The notes below the pieces were generated by a model. It saw nothing but the letters and a program-made list of their open reading frames with translations. It searched no databases and was not told where the DNA came from. A stretch of DNA of 64,000 nt from Burkholderiales bacterium. Lineage in GTDB: Bacteria; Pseudomonadota; Gammaproteobacteria; Burkholderiales; Burkholderiaceae_C. The stretch covers positions 62,001-126,000 of the forward strand of contig JACRAZ010000099.1 in the NCBI GenBank assembly GCA_016213205.1. The letters are read 5' to 3'. The stretch's first letter is position 1. Each line of letters starts with the position of its first letter. Of this stretch, positions 7,947 through 16,589 are shown piece after piece. The position numbers and the translations under genes are program-made.

Positions 7947-8234
7947 TCAGGCGGCGGGTGCTGCGGCAGCGGCGTCGTCCGCCTTGGCCGCCTTGGCATT
8001 GCGCTTCTGCTGGCGTGCCACCAGTTCCTGCACCAGCTTCTGCTGCATGGCCACGCCATTGACGAAGGCGTCCAACGGCAGCACCAGTTGGTGGGTGACG
8101 TCCAACTTCAGGCCGTCCTTGCCTTCCTTGTTCTTGGCCGGACCCGCGATGGTGGCGAGGTCGACGCGGACGAGGCCGTTCTGGACGGACAGGCCGACGA
8201 TGCGGTCGGCGAAAACTGTTTGCTTGTTTGCCAT
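7947..8234 (-). CDS. Hypothetical protein (95 aa), secretion/S-layer locus
   Basis: This small protein begins MANKQTVFADRIVGLSVQNG, continues with a short beta-rich segment (LVRVDLATIAG, KLDVTHQLVLPLDAFVNG), then a helix (AMQQKLVQELVARQQKR) and a low-complexity Lys/Ala/Asp tail. There is no signal peptide. I do not recognise the family. It lies upstream of the 174-aa gene and methyltransferase on the same strand, separated from the former by a 14-bp hairpin. The pattern LVLPLDAFVNGVAMQQKLV recalls small cytosolic proteins found beside type I secretion genes, but I cannot name one. Confidence 0.7.
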   Translation of the reverse strand: MANKQTVFADRIVGLSVQNGLVRVDLATIAGPAKNKEGKDGLKLDVTHQLVLPLDAFVNGVAMQQKLVQELVARQQKRNAKAAKADDAAAAAPAA

Positions 8235-8392
8235 GGTGCTGATGTGTGTTGTGCGGTTCGATCCCTGCCGGCCCGCGCGCTTTGCAGGGGCCTGCTCGTG
8301 GCGCTCAGGCCAACAGGGGCGTCGGATTGTAGTCGAGGCGATTTGCGCGCTGGTTCACCGCCTGCCAGGGCACACGCGCGCTGATCGCAGGC

Positions 8393-8584
8393 TTAAAGGC
8401 CCGCTTCGCGCAGGCGCTGCAGAAAGTCCTTGCCTTCATCGCGCTTTCGAAGCGACACCCGCCGCAGGCTGCCATCACGCGCACCCAGCTTGCGCGGTGC
8501 GGCGACTGTCGGCGGGCGGCACTCACGTTCCGGCGGGCAGGTGCTGCTGTTCAGGCTGGGGGGCATGGCGGGCTCACGGTTCAT
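8393..8584 (-). CDS. Possible small protein (63 aa), doubtful
   Basis: From an ATG at 8584 the frame encodes MNREPAMPPSLNSS followed by a basic stretch (RKLGARDGSLRRVSLRKRDE) and the end KDFLQRLREAGL. The charged C-terminus looks protein-like and the frame starts about 40 nt after a CRP-type palindrome. There is no clear Shine-Dalgarno, and a longer form from 8695 would run through that palindrome. It may be real or chance; no family is recognised. Confidence 0.3.
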   Translation of the reverse strand: MNREPAMPPSLNSSTCPPERECRPPTVAAPRKLGARDGSLRRVSLRKRDEGKDFLQRLREAGL

Positions 8585-8625
8585 GTGCGTATCGCGAGAT
8601 TGTGCTGAGGGCCCGCGGATGCCGG

Positions 8626-8641
8626 TGTGATGGGCGTCACC
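8626..8641. promoter_or_regulatory. CRP-type binding site (9/10 match)
   Basis: TGTGA-TGGGCG-TCACC matches the CRP consensus TGTGA-N6-TCACA at 9 of 10 positions. It lies 392 nt upstream of the 95-aa gene and just upstream of the doubtful 63-aa frame. Confidence 0.5.
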
Positions 8642-8751
8642 AGCTTGGGCGGCACTTGCAGTCCCCCATCGCAGCTGCAAGCGTGTTTGGGTCAAAACCC
8701 ACCGCCTTCAGTGCGTCCAGGCTTTGCGCGCACACAGGCCCGCGCAGGCAA

Positions 8752-8786
8752 GAAAAAACCGCCCCCGGTTTCCCGAGGGCGGTTTG
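8752..8786 (-). terminator. Rho-independent terminator of the S-layer gene
   Basis: Read on the minus strand, AAACCGCCCTCGG and CCGGGGGCGGTTT form a 13-bp stem (one T:G pair) around a GAAA-like loop, followed by a run of T ending TTTTTTCTT. It begins 58 nt after the stop of the giant RTX/S-layer gene and is the clearest intrinsic terminator in the window. Confidence 0.92.
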
Positions 8787-8843
8787 CAGGATGCCTGCCT
8801 TTGAACAAGCCGCCGTCTTGCGACGGCGACCGTTCGAGGCCGA

Positions 8844-11800
8844 TCAGACGAAGCTGTCGGTGCCGGTGAACAGGTCAGCGGCGTTCAGCTCGGTGGCGCT
8901 GTTGATCGTGCCAACCAGCGTCACGGCGAAGGTCTGAGCACCCACCGTGGCGTTGGTGTCTTCGACGTAGTACACCAGGTACGCGTTGATCGTCGCGTCG
9001 CTGGTGCCGTTGTCGTCGGCCGTGACCAGCACCACACGCTTGCTGTTGTCGGCGATGAACACTTCACCGTTGGTGGCCGTAGCGGCGCCCACCAGCTTGA
9101 CGTCGGACGCCGTCACCGAGCCCTTGTTGAACATCACGCCAACCAGGTTGGCGGTCAGGTCCAGGTCGCCCGTGCCGCCGTTGACCGCAGCACCGCCGGT
9201 CGTGGCCGCAGCGCCCAGGAAGGCGGTGAAGTCCAGCAGATCGTCGGTGGCCGCGTTGGCCGCGTTGAAGTTGTTGATCGTGTCAGCACCGTTCAGCGTG
9301 GCGGTCGACTCGAACACGTAGGTGTCCAGGCTCTGAACCGCAGCCGCACCGGCGGTGTTGCCCGCCACAGCCGTCATCGTACCGGCGGAAACCGCCGAGG
9401 CCAGGTTGGCCACGTCGCCGGCCGCTGCCGTGAAGTTCAGCGTGAACACGTTGCTGGACGCGTCGTACGTCTTCGACAGGATCGTACCGGCGGCATAGCC
9501 CAGTTCGGTCTCGAGGAAGGCGTTGGTCTGCGCGATCAGCAGGGCACCGATCTGGTCGGCGTCGGCCGTGGCGCTGGCGGTCTTGAGTTCGCCTGCACCA
9601 CCGCTGCCGGTGATCGTCAGCGTACCGACGTTGCCGGTCAGCGTCAGCACTTCAGCACCGGACAGCACCGCAGCACCGCCACCCAGCGTGACGGTGGCAA
9701 TTTCGCCCACGGCTGCGGTGAAGCCGCCGTTCAGGGTGTCGTTGCCAGAGCCGCCGCGCAGCGTGTCGTCACCGCCGTTGGTGGTGATGGTGTCGTTGCC
9801 GTTGCCGCCGGTGATGTTCACCGCTTCGTTGCCGACGATCGTCACCGTCACGCCGCTGGTGGCGTTCAGGTCGGTGGCCGCACGCAGGTGGTTCGGCGAA
9901 GCAGCCTGCTGCAGCACCGTGCCGCCGAAGCTCAGCGTGTTGGCACCGTTGGTCAGGGTGATCGTCTTGGCACCGGCGGTCACGCTGTTGGCCGTGGTGT
10001 TCAGCACGTAGGTCGTGCCGTTCTCCGTGACCGTGGCTTGCGTGAACACCACCGACTCGAACAGCAGCGCCGAGTTGATGTTGTTGATGGCGCCGAACAC
10101 GACTTCGTCGGTGTTGACATCGCCGGTGCCGGTGTTGGCACCGGTCACGGTCGTCACCGTGGTGTTGGTCACCTTGGTGACGTCCAGCACGTCGAAGTCG
10201 AAGCCAGCGGTGGCCAGCGTGCCGTTGTCACGGATCGCGCCCAGGCTGATTTCGGCCGCGCCGGCCAGAACTGCACCTGCGCCCATGGCGTTGGTACCGT
10301 CGAAGTCGATGGCGTCGTTGCCCACCTTCACCGTGTCGTGGTCGGTGTTGTCATCGATGAAGTTCAGGCCAGCACCAGCGTTCAGCAGCGAGCCGAAGTC
10401 ATAGACGTCGTTCGAGGCCGAGTCGGACACCAGCTCGAAGCCCGTGAGCACCACCGAGTTCTGAGCAGCGCCAGTACCCAGCTTCACCGTGATCTGGTTG
10501 TCCACGGTGCCGGTCTCGGCCACCAGGAACAGCTTCTCGGTCAGGCCGGAGAACTTGAGGGTGTCTTCCGCGTCTTGCGAAGCGGCAACACGCAGCGAGC
10601 CAGAGGCGATGCCGTTGTTGGCGGTGTAGCTGGTGATGGTGTGGGTACCACCCAGGAACGTGCCGGATTCAACACCCGCGCCTTGACCGTCTTGGAACAC
10701 CACCGTGCCCGTCACCTTGCCGGTGGTGAGCGCGCTGGCGGCCGAGAAGTCAGTGACCGACAGCGTCAGCGTGATCGACTTGGTCAGCTCGTTGTACTTG
10801 ACCTGGTTGGCACCACCACGCAGGTTGAACGCGTTGGTGTCGGTCGAGTGCGCGCTGTTGAGGATCAGCACTTCGGCGTTGTCGCTGCCTTCCAGGCGGC
10901 TCCAGGTGGCCTTGTTCTGCGTGACGGTGGCGCTCAGGCCGGCGTCGCGGTATTCAACGAACGTGCGCTGCAGCGGGCTGGCGGTCGTCAGGTCGGAGAT
11001 GCGCACCGAGTAGGTGTCGCGGTCCAGCGATGCGGTCTGGTTGGCCACATCGAAGGCGCTCCACTTGATTTCCAGGCCCTTGGTCGAGGAGGTCAGGTCA
11101 AGCACCGACTCGCCACGAGCAGCCACGATGCGCTCGACGCTGATGAGCTGGTCAACGCGGTCGCCCGCTTCTTCCAGGTCACCCACGGCGTCGTAGAAGG
11201 TCGCGCCGTCGCTGTCCACCAGCACGTACTGGTTGGGCTTGGTCGCGTCCAGTTCCACCACGACCGAGATGTTGTCAGTCGCGTTGCTGTAGTCCACCGT
11301 GTCGGAGTCAGCGCCCGAACCCGTCTTGCTCAGGTTGAACTTGAACTGGTTCTGGTTGATGACGTCTTCGATTTCGGCCGTCGTCTGGGTCAGGAACGTC
11401 TTGCGGGTGTTGTCCGTGCCAGGAGTCTTCAGCGTGTCGAAGTCGACGAAGGTGCCGAGTTGGACGTCCACATCGTTGGTGCCGGCAGCGGTGCCAGCGT
11501 CGGAACGCTGGTTGCCGTTCATCGTGGCAGAGCTGGCCACCAGAACGGTGTCGTTGCCGTCAGCCCAGATGTTTTCGATCTCGTCGATGCCGTCGATCGT
11601 CAGGTGCAGCGTGTTGTCCAGCGCGCGAACCGTGCCGTCCACATAGCTGACGATGGCGCCCGAGGTCATCGCGGTCACGTCCAGCACGTCGTCTTCACGG
11701 GTGCCAGCAGCGGTGCGCTCTTCCAGCGAGACGAACTCGACACCGTTGAGGGTGTCGGTCGCCACGGTCTGGCCGACGCGGCCACCGGTCATCGTGACGG

Positions 11801-14800
11801 TGTCGGTACCACCGACAGCAGCGGCGACCGTGTCCACCTTGATCGTCACGGTCGGCTCGGCAACGCCAGGGGTGGCTTCGCCGTCGAACTCGTTCTGGTA
11901 GATGATGCGGTCGTCACCGAGGTCGCCCGTGAACACGTTGTTCTTGGCGGCTTCGGATTCGTCGATGATCAGCAGATCGTCGCCGGTGCCGGCGATGACG
12001 CTTTCAACGCCGTCAACCTTGATCACCAGCGATTCGAAGTCGGCGATGGCCGGCTTGGTCAGGCTGGCGTGCGCGTTGGCGCTGTACATCACCGATCCGG
12101 GGGCGATACCGCTGACGGTGTCCACGCTCAGGTTGTACAGGATGCCGTTGGCGCCGGTGGTGGCCGACGACAGACCCGTGACGTTCAGCGTGTCATTGCC
12201 CTGGCCGCCGCTGTCCGCCACGCCGGGGGTTGCTGCGGTGGCAGCGCCCACGCCGGAAACGGTGCGGATGTTTTCGAAGTTGGTGAAGCGGGTCCAGTTG
12301 TCGATCGTGCCGTTGCCGTCGACGTCAACGCCCACGGTGCCCGCGCCGTCGTTGCGCAGTTCGACCACGCCGCCGGTGAGGGCGAAGTTGTCCAGCGTCA
12401 CGGTGAAGCGGGTGGTGCCAGCCGTGAACAGCTTCTGCGAGAACTGCAGGGTGTCGTCAAACACGCCGCTGGAAACGCCAGTACCGGTTTCGTTCTGGTC
12501 GATCAGCGTCAGCGACGAGATCACCAGGCCTTGCAGCGCCGTCACCTTGGTGGGGTTGGCAGCTTCCCACTTGTTCAGGATGTAGACGCGAGCTTGCGCT
12601 TCGCCCAGCACTTGAACAGCGTAGAAGTTCTTGCCGCCATCCAGGGTGTCCCAGGTGGTGGTGCCATTGCCGCCGATGGAGCCTTCAACGCGATCGTCAC
12701 CGGTGCCGCCGTTGATGGTGTCGAGGCCGTTGCCGCCGAGCAGGAAGTCATCGCCATGCACCGACCAGCCATTCGCGATGGTGGACAGCGGGAAGTTCGT
12801 GGCGGTGTTGTTCGGGATCGCGGTGGTGGTGCCGAAGACAACGTCTTGCAGGTTGTTCGGACCCACGTCGATCACCATGGCTTCGTAACCGGTCAGCGTG
12901 TCGCCGGCGTTCTTGGCCGTCGACAGCTCAGCGCGGTTCACGGCTTCCTGGCCCCAGAACAGCACGTTGGTTTCGTTCAGTTCGCCGTTGCGGCCGTCGA
13001 AGTCGAGCAGCTCGAGTTCGTGCTCGGACACGTTGGTGACCGTGACGGACCAGCGCTCGCCACCGGAGGCCTGGCCGCTGGTGTCAACCGTCGGCAGCGT
13101 CATGAACACGGTTTCTTCGCCGTTGTAGGCAACCTGGTTCACCGACAGACCGACGTTGTACGAGCCAATGGCTTCGAAGGCATCCAGCGTGTCGCCGTCG
13201 TTGTTACGGTCGATCGCGGTGGCGTTCGTGCGGATCGTGGCGTTCACCTGGCCGGCCGAGGTGTCATCGTCCATGTAGGTGTCGATGAACGAAACCAGGC
13301 GGGTCAGGAACGCGTTCTGGATCGAGACCTGATCGTCACCCACGCCGTCTTCAGCGGCGATCGTGTTGCCGTCGAGGTCCACACCGACTTGCAGCGTGTA
13401 CTTCACGCCGTTGATGTCGATCGTGACCTTGTCTTGCGTGGTCAGGTTCAGGAAGTCGATGTTGTAGAGCTGGTCTTCCGCGATGCGGGTGGTGGCCAGC
13501 CCGTCAGCATCTTCGTCGGCGAAGTTGATGACGTGGTCTTCAGCGTAGCTGTCGATGCCCAGGGAGATGATGCTGCCCAGCACGCTGTCGTCGTCGACGC
13601 CTTCGTTGTCCAGGCGGTCTTCGTACGACTTGTAGATCAGGCGGTCCTTCGTGACGGCCACCGCGGGGGCGCCGTACTCGAAGGTGTTCTGCGTGGCGGT
13701 GTTGGCGATCTGGTTCACCGAGACGCCGGCGCCCGGCACTTCGGAGGACGAGTCGGCCAGTTCACGGCCTTGGGCGTCAGCGATGTGGATCGTGAAGCCG
13801 TCGGCTTGCAGCGTGGCTTGCAGGTCGGCACCGAAGGCGGTGGCGTCCAGCGCCGCGTTGATCGCGTCGGTCAGGCCCTGGTAGGTGGTGGCAGCCTTGA
13901 TCGCGGCGGTGTTCAGCGTGATCGCGGTGAAGGTCGCGCCAACCTTGACGCCGGTGACGATTTCAGAGACGAAGTTGACGACCTGGTTCAGCTGCGTGCC
14001 AGCGGTGTTGCCGCCGGCCTTCTGCACCGCAACCTTCAGCACGGAGGCGCCAGTGGAGCTGGTGCCGCCGATGTTGAAATCGCGCTCGAAGTTGCCGCCG
14101 GTGCCGGTGATGTGGTTGAAGCCATCCCACAGGTTGTCGCCGTTGGCGTCGGACTGGCGATGGATCACGTCGACGCCGTCGCCGATGTCGCTGCCCGCGT
14201 CGCTGGTGCCGAAGTAGAAGTCGTCGTTGCCGTCACCGCCCGACAGGCGGTCGTTGCCGGCACGGCCTTCGAGCACGTCGATGCCGTTGGAGGCATACAG
14301 CGTGTTGGCGGTCTGGGTGCCACGCAGGTCGAGGTTGCCGGTGTAGCGACCCTGGTTCTGCACGTTGTTGAACAGCAGCTCAGGGTTGTTGGTACCAGCA
14401 GCAACGTAGTCGACACCGCCAAGGCCGGTGGCGATCACGTTTTCCATGTTCTGCACGGTCACGCGGGTGGCCGACGACTTGTAGTTCGTCTGGTCTTGCG
14501 TGTCGTCAGCCACGAAGTTGAAGCTGCCAACGTTCGCACCGCCGTAGCCATTGGCTTCGTCGATGTTCTGCGAACGCAGGTCGAGGCGCAGGTAGCCGTC
14601 GGTGGTGAGGTCGGTGGCGGTCTGGGTGCCCAGGGCCAGGTTGGTCAGCCACAGGGTGTCGGTGTCGGCGCCGCCGTCGATGATGCCGCCGTCGGCTTCG
14701 AAGACGATGTTGTCACCACCCGCGCCGCCGATCAGTTCGTCGCGGCCGTTGTTGACGATGCCAACCAGGTTCGGGTTGTTCAGGAAGGCCAGGTTGCCGC

Positions 14801-16199
14801 CCATCAGCAGGTCGGCGCCGCCAGCGCCTTCCAGACGGTCGTTGTCGTAGCCGCCGATGATCTTGTTGGCAACTTCGCTGCCGAACACGCGCACTTGCGC
14901 GGACGAACCGATGCCGTAGTTGTAGCCCACGGTGGCGGTGTCAGCGTCGCGGTCGTCGATGGCGCGGCCACCGATTTCGACGGCGACGTCGTTCAGGAAG
15001 CCATACAGGTTGCCCGACGCGTCGAAGTTTTCGACGTCGTCCAGCAGCATGCTCTCGCCAGCGCGCGACAGCACACGACCCATGTTGTCGGTGATGCCGT
15101 CACCCGGCTCGGCGGGGCCGCCGTTGTCGTCGTTCAGCCAGACCTGCACGGGCTCATCGTCGTCCGAGGCTTCGAACAGCAGCCAGTCGGAGTCTTGCGC
15201 GCTCTGGCCATTGCCAGCCGCGGTGTCGTCCGAGGTGTTGCCGCCGTCGACCAGCAGGCTGGTGCCGTCCTTGGCGTCCAGGCCCGAGAACTCGGCGAAG
15301 AAGAAGTCGGCGTTACGGCCGCCACGCAGGACGTCCGAGCCGGTGCGGCCTTGGGCGATGCCGCCGCCAGCCAGGAAGTCGTTGCCGATGCCGCCAAAGG
15401 CCTCGTCCACACCCAGGCCACCCAGGAAGATGTTGCCGTTGGTGTTGACGCCGTCACCCTTGAAGCCGGTGCCGTCGAAGTAGATGTCGCCTGTGAAGTT
15501 GTTGGCGATATCGGTGTGGTTCAGCGGGTTGCGCGGGTAGGCGTCGACGATCTCGAAGTCAGCCGCCATGCCGGTGATGTTGCGCTCGACACCGTTGAAC
15601 TCGATGGTGCCGTCGCCGTCGACGTCCAGGCCCACGATCTGGTTGGCCGGGTTGGTGAAGTCGATGCGGACGTCTTGGTTGCCGGTGAGGTGCATCACGT
15701 CGGCACCCGCCGCCGTTTCAGCCACCAGCGTGAAGAAGTTGGTCTGGACAACCGGCGGATGCACCGGCACGTCAGGCGTGTTGATGGAGGCGGAGTAGGT
15801 CAGCGCCTTGGTGATCTGCAGATTGAAGGCTGCAGCAGCGGCAGCGATCTCGGCCACCGGGTGCGTGGTGATGGTGGCAACACCATTCAGGATGGCGACG
15901 ATGGTGTCACCTTCCTTGCCGGCAGGCGCTGCGTCCAGCAGGCCCTTGATGTAGGCCGTGACGTCGGTGGCGACCGCGCCGGTCAGGCCGAGGTTCTTGG
16001 CCAGTGCCGCGGCAGCGGTGCTGTGCGTCAGGCCCTGGGCGGCGTAGAGCGACTGGGTGAAGGCCCCGACGCTACCGTTGTGGGTGACGCTGTTGACGGA
16101 CTGGACAGCCCAGCCCATGGTGGCGTTGCCCAGCTGGTAGTCGAACAGGCCTGCAGCGACGCGCGCAATGACAGCATTCAGGGTAGATGGCGTTGCCAT
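8844..16199 (-). CDS. Giant RTX / S-layer-like surface protein (2451 aa), probable type I secretion substrate
   Basis: The protein is acidic, Thr/Asn/Asp/Gly-rich and contains no cysteine that I could find, as is usual for S-layer and type I secreted proteins. There is no N-terminal signal peptide. Residues 1-150 form an Ala-rich helical domain like the surface-attachment domains of S-layer proteins. RTX nonapeptide-like blocks (GGxGxD) occur near 260-300 (GGIGNDFLAGG), 450-490, 645 (GRAGNDRLSGGDGNDDF), 1155 (GGNGLDTINGGTGDD) and 2140 (GGSGNDTLNGG); they should bind calcium. The last 300 residues include a DTINNFN segment and end LFTGTDSFV, a hydrophobic-ended tail typical of an uncleaved C-terminal secretion signal. 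AGGAG (16212-16208) precedes the ATG. The exporter genes at 1-5 kb are the likely export route. Confidence 0.9.
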   Translation of the reverse strand: MATPSTLNAVIARVAAGLFDYQLGNATMGWAVQSVNSVTHNGSVGAFTQSLYAAQGLTHSTAAAALAKNLGLTGAVATDVTAYIKGLLDAAPAGKEGDTIVAILNGVATITTHPVAEIAAAAAAFNLQITKALTYSASINTPDVPVHPPVVQTNFFTLVAETAAGADVMHLTGNQDVRIDFTNPANQIVGLDVDGDGTIEFNGVERNITGMAADFEIVDAYPRNPLNHTDIANNFTGDIYFDGTGFKGDGVNTNGNIFLGGLGVDEAFGGIGNDFLAGGGIAQGRTGSDVLRGGRNADFFFAEFSGLDAKDGTSLLVDGGNTSDDTAAGNGQSAQDSDWLLFEASDDDEPVQVWLNDDNGGPAEPGDGITDNMGRVLSRAGESMLLDDVENFDASGNLYGFLNDVAVEIGGRAIDDRDADTATVGYNYGIGSSAQVRVFGSEVANKIIGGYDNDRLEGAGGADLLMGGNLAFLNNPNLVGIVNNGRDELIGGAGGDNIVFEADGGIIDGGADTDTLWLTNLALGTQTATDLTTDGYLRLDLRSQNIDEANGYGGANVGSFNFVADDTQDQTNYKSSATRVTVQNMENVIATGLGGVDYVAAGTNNPELLFNNVQNQGRYTGNLDLRGTQTANTLYASNGIDVLEGRAGNDRLSGGDGNDDFYFGTSDAGSDIGDGVDVIHRQSDANGDNLWDGFNHITGTGGNFERDFNIGGTSSTGASVLKVAVQKAGGNTAGTQLNQVVNFVSEIVTGVKVGATFTAITLNTAAIKAATTYQGLTDAINAALDATAFGADLQATLQADGFTIHIADAQGRELADSSSEVPGAGVSVNQIANTATQNTFEYGAPAVAVTKDRLIYKSYEDRLDNEGVDDDSVLGSIISLGIDSYAEDHVINFADEDADGLATTRIAEDQLYNIDFLNLTTQDKVTIDINGVKYTLQVGVDLDGNTIAAEDGVGDDQVSIQNAFLTRLVSFIDTYMDDDTSAGQVNATIRTNATAIDRNNDGDTLDAFEAIGSYNVGLSVNQVAYNGEETVFMTLPTVDTSGQASGGERWSVTVTNVSEHELELLDFDGRNGELNETNVLFWGQEAVNRAELSTAKNAGDTLTGYEAMVIDVGPNNLQDVVFGTTTAIPNNTATNFPLSTIANGWSVHGDDFLLGGNGLDTINGGTGDDRVEGSIGGNGTTTWDTLDGGKNFYAVQVLGEAQARVYILNKWEAANPTKVTALQGLVISSLTLIDQNETGTGVSSGVFDDTLQFSQKLFTAGTTRFTVTLDNFALTGGVVELRNDGAGTVGVDVDGNGTIDNWTRFTNFENIRTVSGVGAATAATPGVADSGGQGNDTLNVTGLSSATTGANGILYNLSVDTVSGIAPGSVMYSANAHASLTKPAIADFESLVIKVDGVESVIAGTGDDLLIIDESEAAKNNVFTGDLGDDRIIYQNEFDGEATPGVAEPTVTIKVDTVAAAVGGTDTVTMTGGRVGQTVATDTLNGVEFVSLEERTAAGTREDDVLDVTAMTSGAIVSYVDGTVRALDNTLHLTIDGIDEIENIWADGNDTVLVASSATMNGNQRSDAGTAAGTNDVDVQLGTFVDFDTLKTPGTDNTRKTFLTQTTAEIEDVINQNQFKFNLSKTGSGADSDTVDYSNATDNISVVVELDATKPNQYVLVDSDGATFYDAVGDLEEAGDRVDQLISVERIVAARGESVLDLTSSTKGLEIKWSAFDVANQTASLDRDTYSVRISDLTTASPLQRTFVEYRDAGLSATVTQNKATWSRLEGSDNAEVLILNSAHSTDTNAFNLRGGANQVKYNELTKSITLTLSVTDFSAASALTTGKVTGTVVFQDGQGAGVESGTFLGGTHTITSYTANNGIASGSLRVAASQDAEDTLKFSGLTEKLFLVAETGTVDNQITVKLGTGAAQNSVVLTGFELVSDSASNDVYDFGSLLNAGAGLNFIDDNTDHDTVKVGNDAIDFDGTNAMGAGAVLAGAAEISLGAIRDNGTLATAGFDFDVLDVTKVTNTTVTTVTGANTGTGDVNTDEVVFGAINNINSALLFESVVFTQATVTENGTTYVLNTTANSVTAGAKTITLTNGANTLSFGGTVLQQAASPNHLRAATDLNATSGVTVTIVGNEAVNITGGNGNDTITTNGGDDTLRGGSGNDTLNGGFTAAVGEIATVTLGGGAAVLSGAEVLTLTGNVGTLTITGSGGAGELKTASATADADQIGALLIAQTNAFLETELGYAAGTILSKTYDASSNVFTLNFTAAAGDVANLASAVSAGTMTAVAGNTAGAAAVQSLDTYVFESTATLNGADTINNFNAANAATDDLLDFTAFLGAAATTGGAAVNGGTGDLDLTANLVGVMFNKGSVTASDVKLVGAATATNGEVFIADNSKRVVLVTADDNGTSDATINAYLVYYVEDTNATVGAQTFAVTLVGTINSATELNAADLFTGTDSFV

Positions 16200-16231
16200 T
16201 AATGAGACTCCTGTCTAGTTTAGGAAGTGAC

Positions 16232-16245
16232 TTCTTTGCAAAGAA
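16232..16245. promoter_or_regulatory. 14-bp perfect palindrome in the S-layer leader
   Basis: TTCTTTGCAAAGAA is perfectly symmetrical, lies 33 nt upstream of the start codon and is AT-rich relative to its surroundings. It overlaps a smaller symmetrical element GAAGTGACTTC (16224-16234). It could be an operator or an mRNA structure near the ribosome site. Confidence 0.4.
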
Positions 16246-16386
16246 ATCGAGCACGAGTGATCAGGCTATCACCCACACTCGACTGAAGGCCCTGGCCAGC
16301 CATGCAGCGGCCAAGGCATTCAGTCGAAAGGGGTGGGAGGCTGCCAATCATGTGCCCGAAGTGTCTGGCCCCGCGTTTGCGGGCCA

Positions 16387-16402
16387 TGTGATGACCATCA
16401 CA
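16387..16402. promoter_or_regulatory. Perfect CRP consensus site upstream of the S-layer gene
   Basis: TGTGA-TGACCA-TCACA matches the CRP consensus half-sites at 10 of 10 positions and lies 188 nt upstream of the S-layer start codon. The Crp/Fnr protein encoded at 21749-22447 has the matching recognition helix, so local control is plausible. Confidence 0.7.
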
Positions 16403-16457
16403 CGATGGCACTGGTTTTTGAAGGCGTTCAATTGGTAGGGGGCGGCAGAATGTGACC

Positions 16458-16475
16458 GAGGGCTCCGGAGCCCTC
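16458..16475. promoter_or_regulatory. 18-bp GC-rich perfect palindrome between the TPR and S-layer genes
   Basis: GAGGGCTCC/GGAGCCCTC is fully symmetrical without a spacer. It lies 115 nt past the stop of the TPR gene and may act as its terminator hairpin (7-bp stem, 4-nt loop) although no T-run follows, or as a protein-binding site upstream of the S-layer promoter. Confidence 0.35.
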
Positions 16476-16589
16476 AGTGCGCGCGATTATGTCACCTGGG
16501 TGAGGGGGGTCCAGCCGGTAAGCACGGAATGTTCCCAGGGTGTACCCGCAGCGTTGTTGCCCAAACGCAACAAGCTGGCACCTGATGGG

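Larger units (their letters stand above)
8235..8843. other. 609-bp intergenic region between the S-layer gene and the 95-aa gene
   Basis: It holds the S-layer terminator (8752-8786), a CRP-type palindrome (8626-8641), an inverted repeat CTTGCAG/CTGCAAG (8655-8661 and 8675-8681) and one weak small open frame (8393-8584). No RNA gene was recognised. The arrangement fits a promoter region for the minus-strand small genes that follow. Confidence 0.6.
16200..16589. other. 390-bp intergenic leader of the S-layer gene
   Basis: No gene is seen. The region holds a perfect CRP-type site (16387-16402), a 14-bp palindrome (16232-16245), an inverted repeat CGAGTG/CACTCG (16254-16259 and 16276-16281) and an 18-bp palindrome (16458-16475). 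The distance from the CRP site to the ATG implies a long untranslated leader, common for abundant surface-layer mRNAs. I could not assign a convincing -10/-35 pair. Confidence 0.6.

Noticed and set aside
8305-8526. Minus-strand frame of 73 codons in the 8.2-8.8 kb gap
   Set aside because: It overlaps the alternative frame at 8393-8584, is Arg/Ala/Cys-rich without a ribosome site, and looks like random high-GC coding.
9700-9790. Short repeated motifs in DNA of the S-layer gene, considered as CRISPR or tandem DNA repeats
   Set aside because: The repetition is at protein level (GGxGxD nonapeptides) with varied DNA and no regular spacers; no CRISPR array is present.
9888-16202. Very long plus-strand open frame (about 2100 codons) opposite the S-layer gene
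   Set aside because: It is antisense to a well-supported gene with Shine-Dalgarno, terminator and RTX repeats. The translation is compositionally skewed (Val/Gly/Asp/Arg/His) without recognisable domains, which is what high-GC third-position bias produces on the opposite strand.
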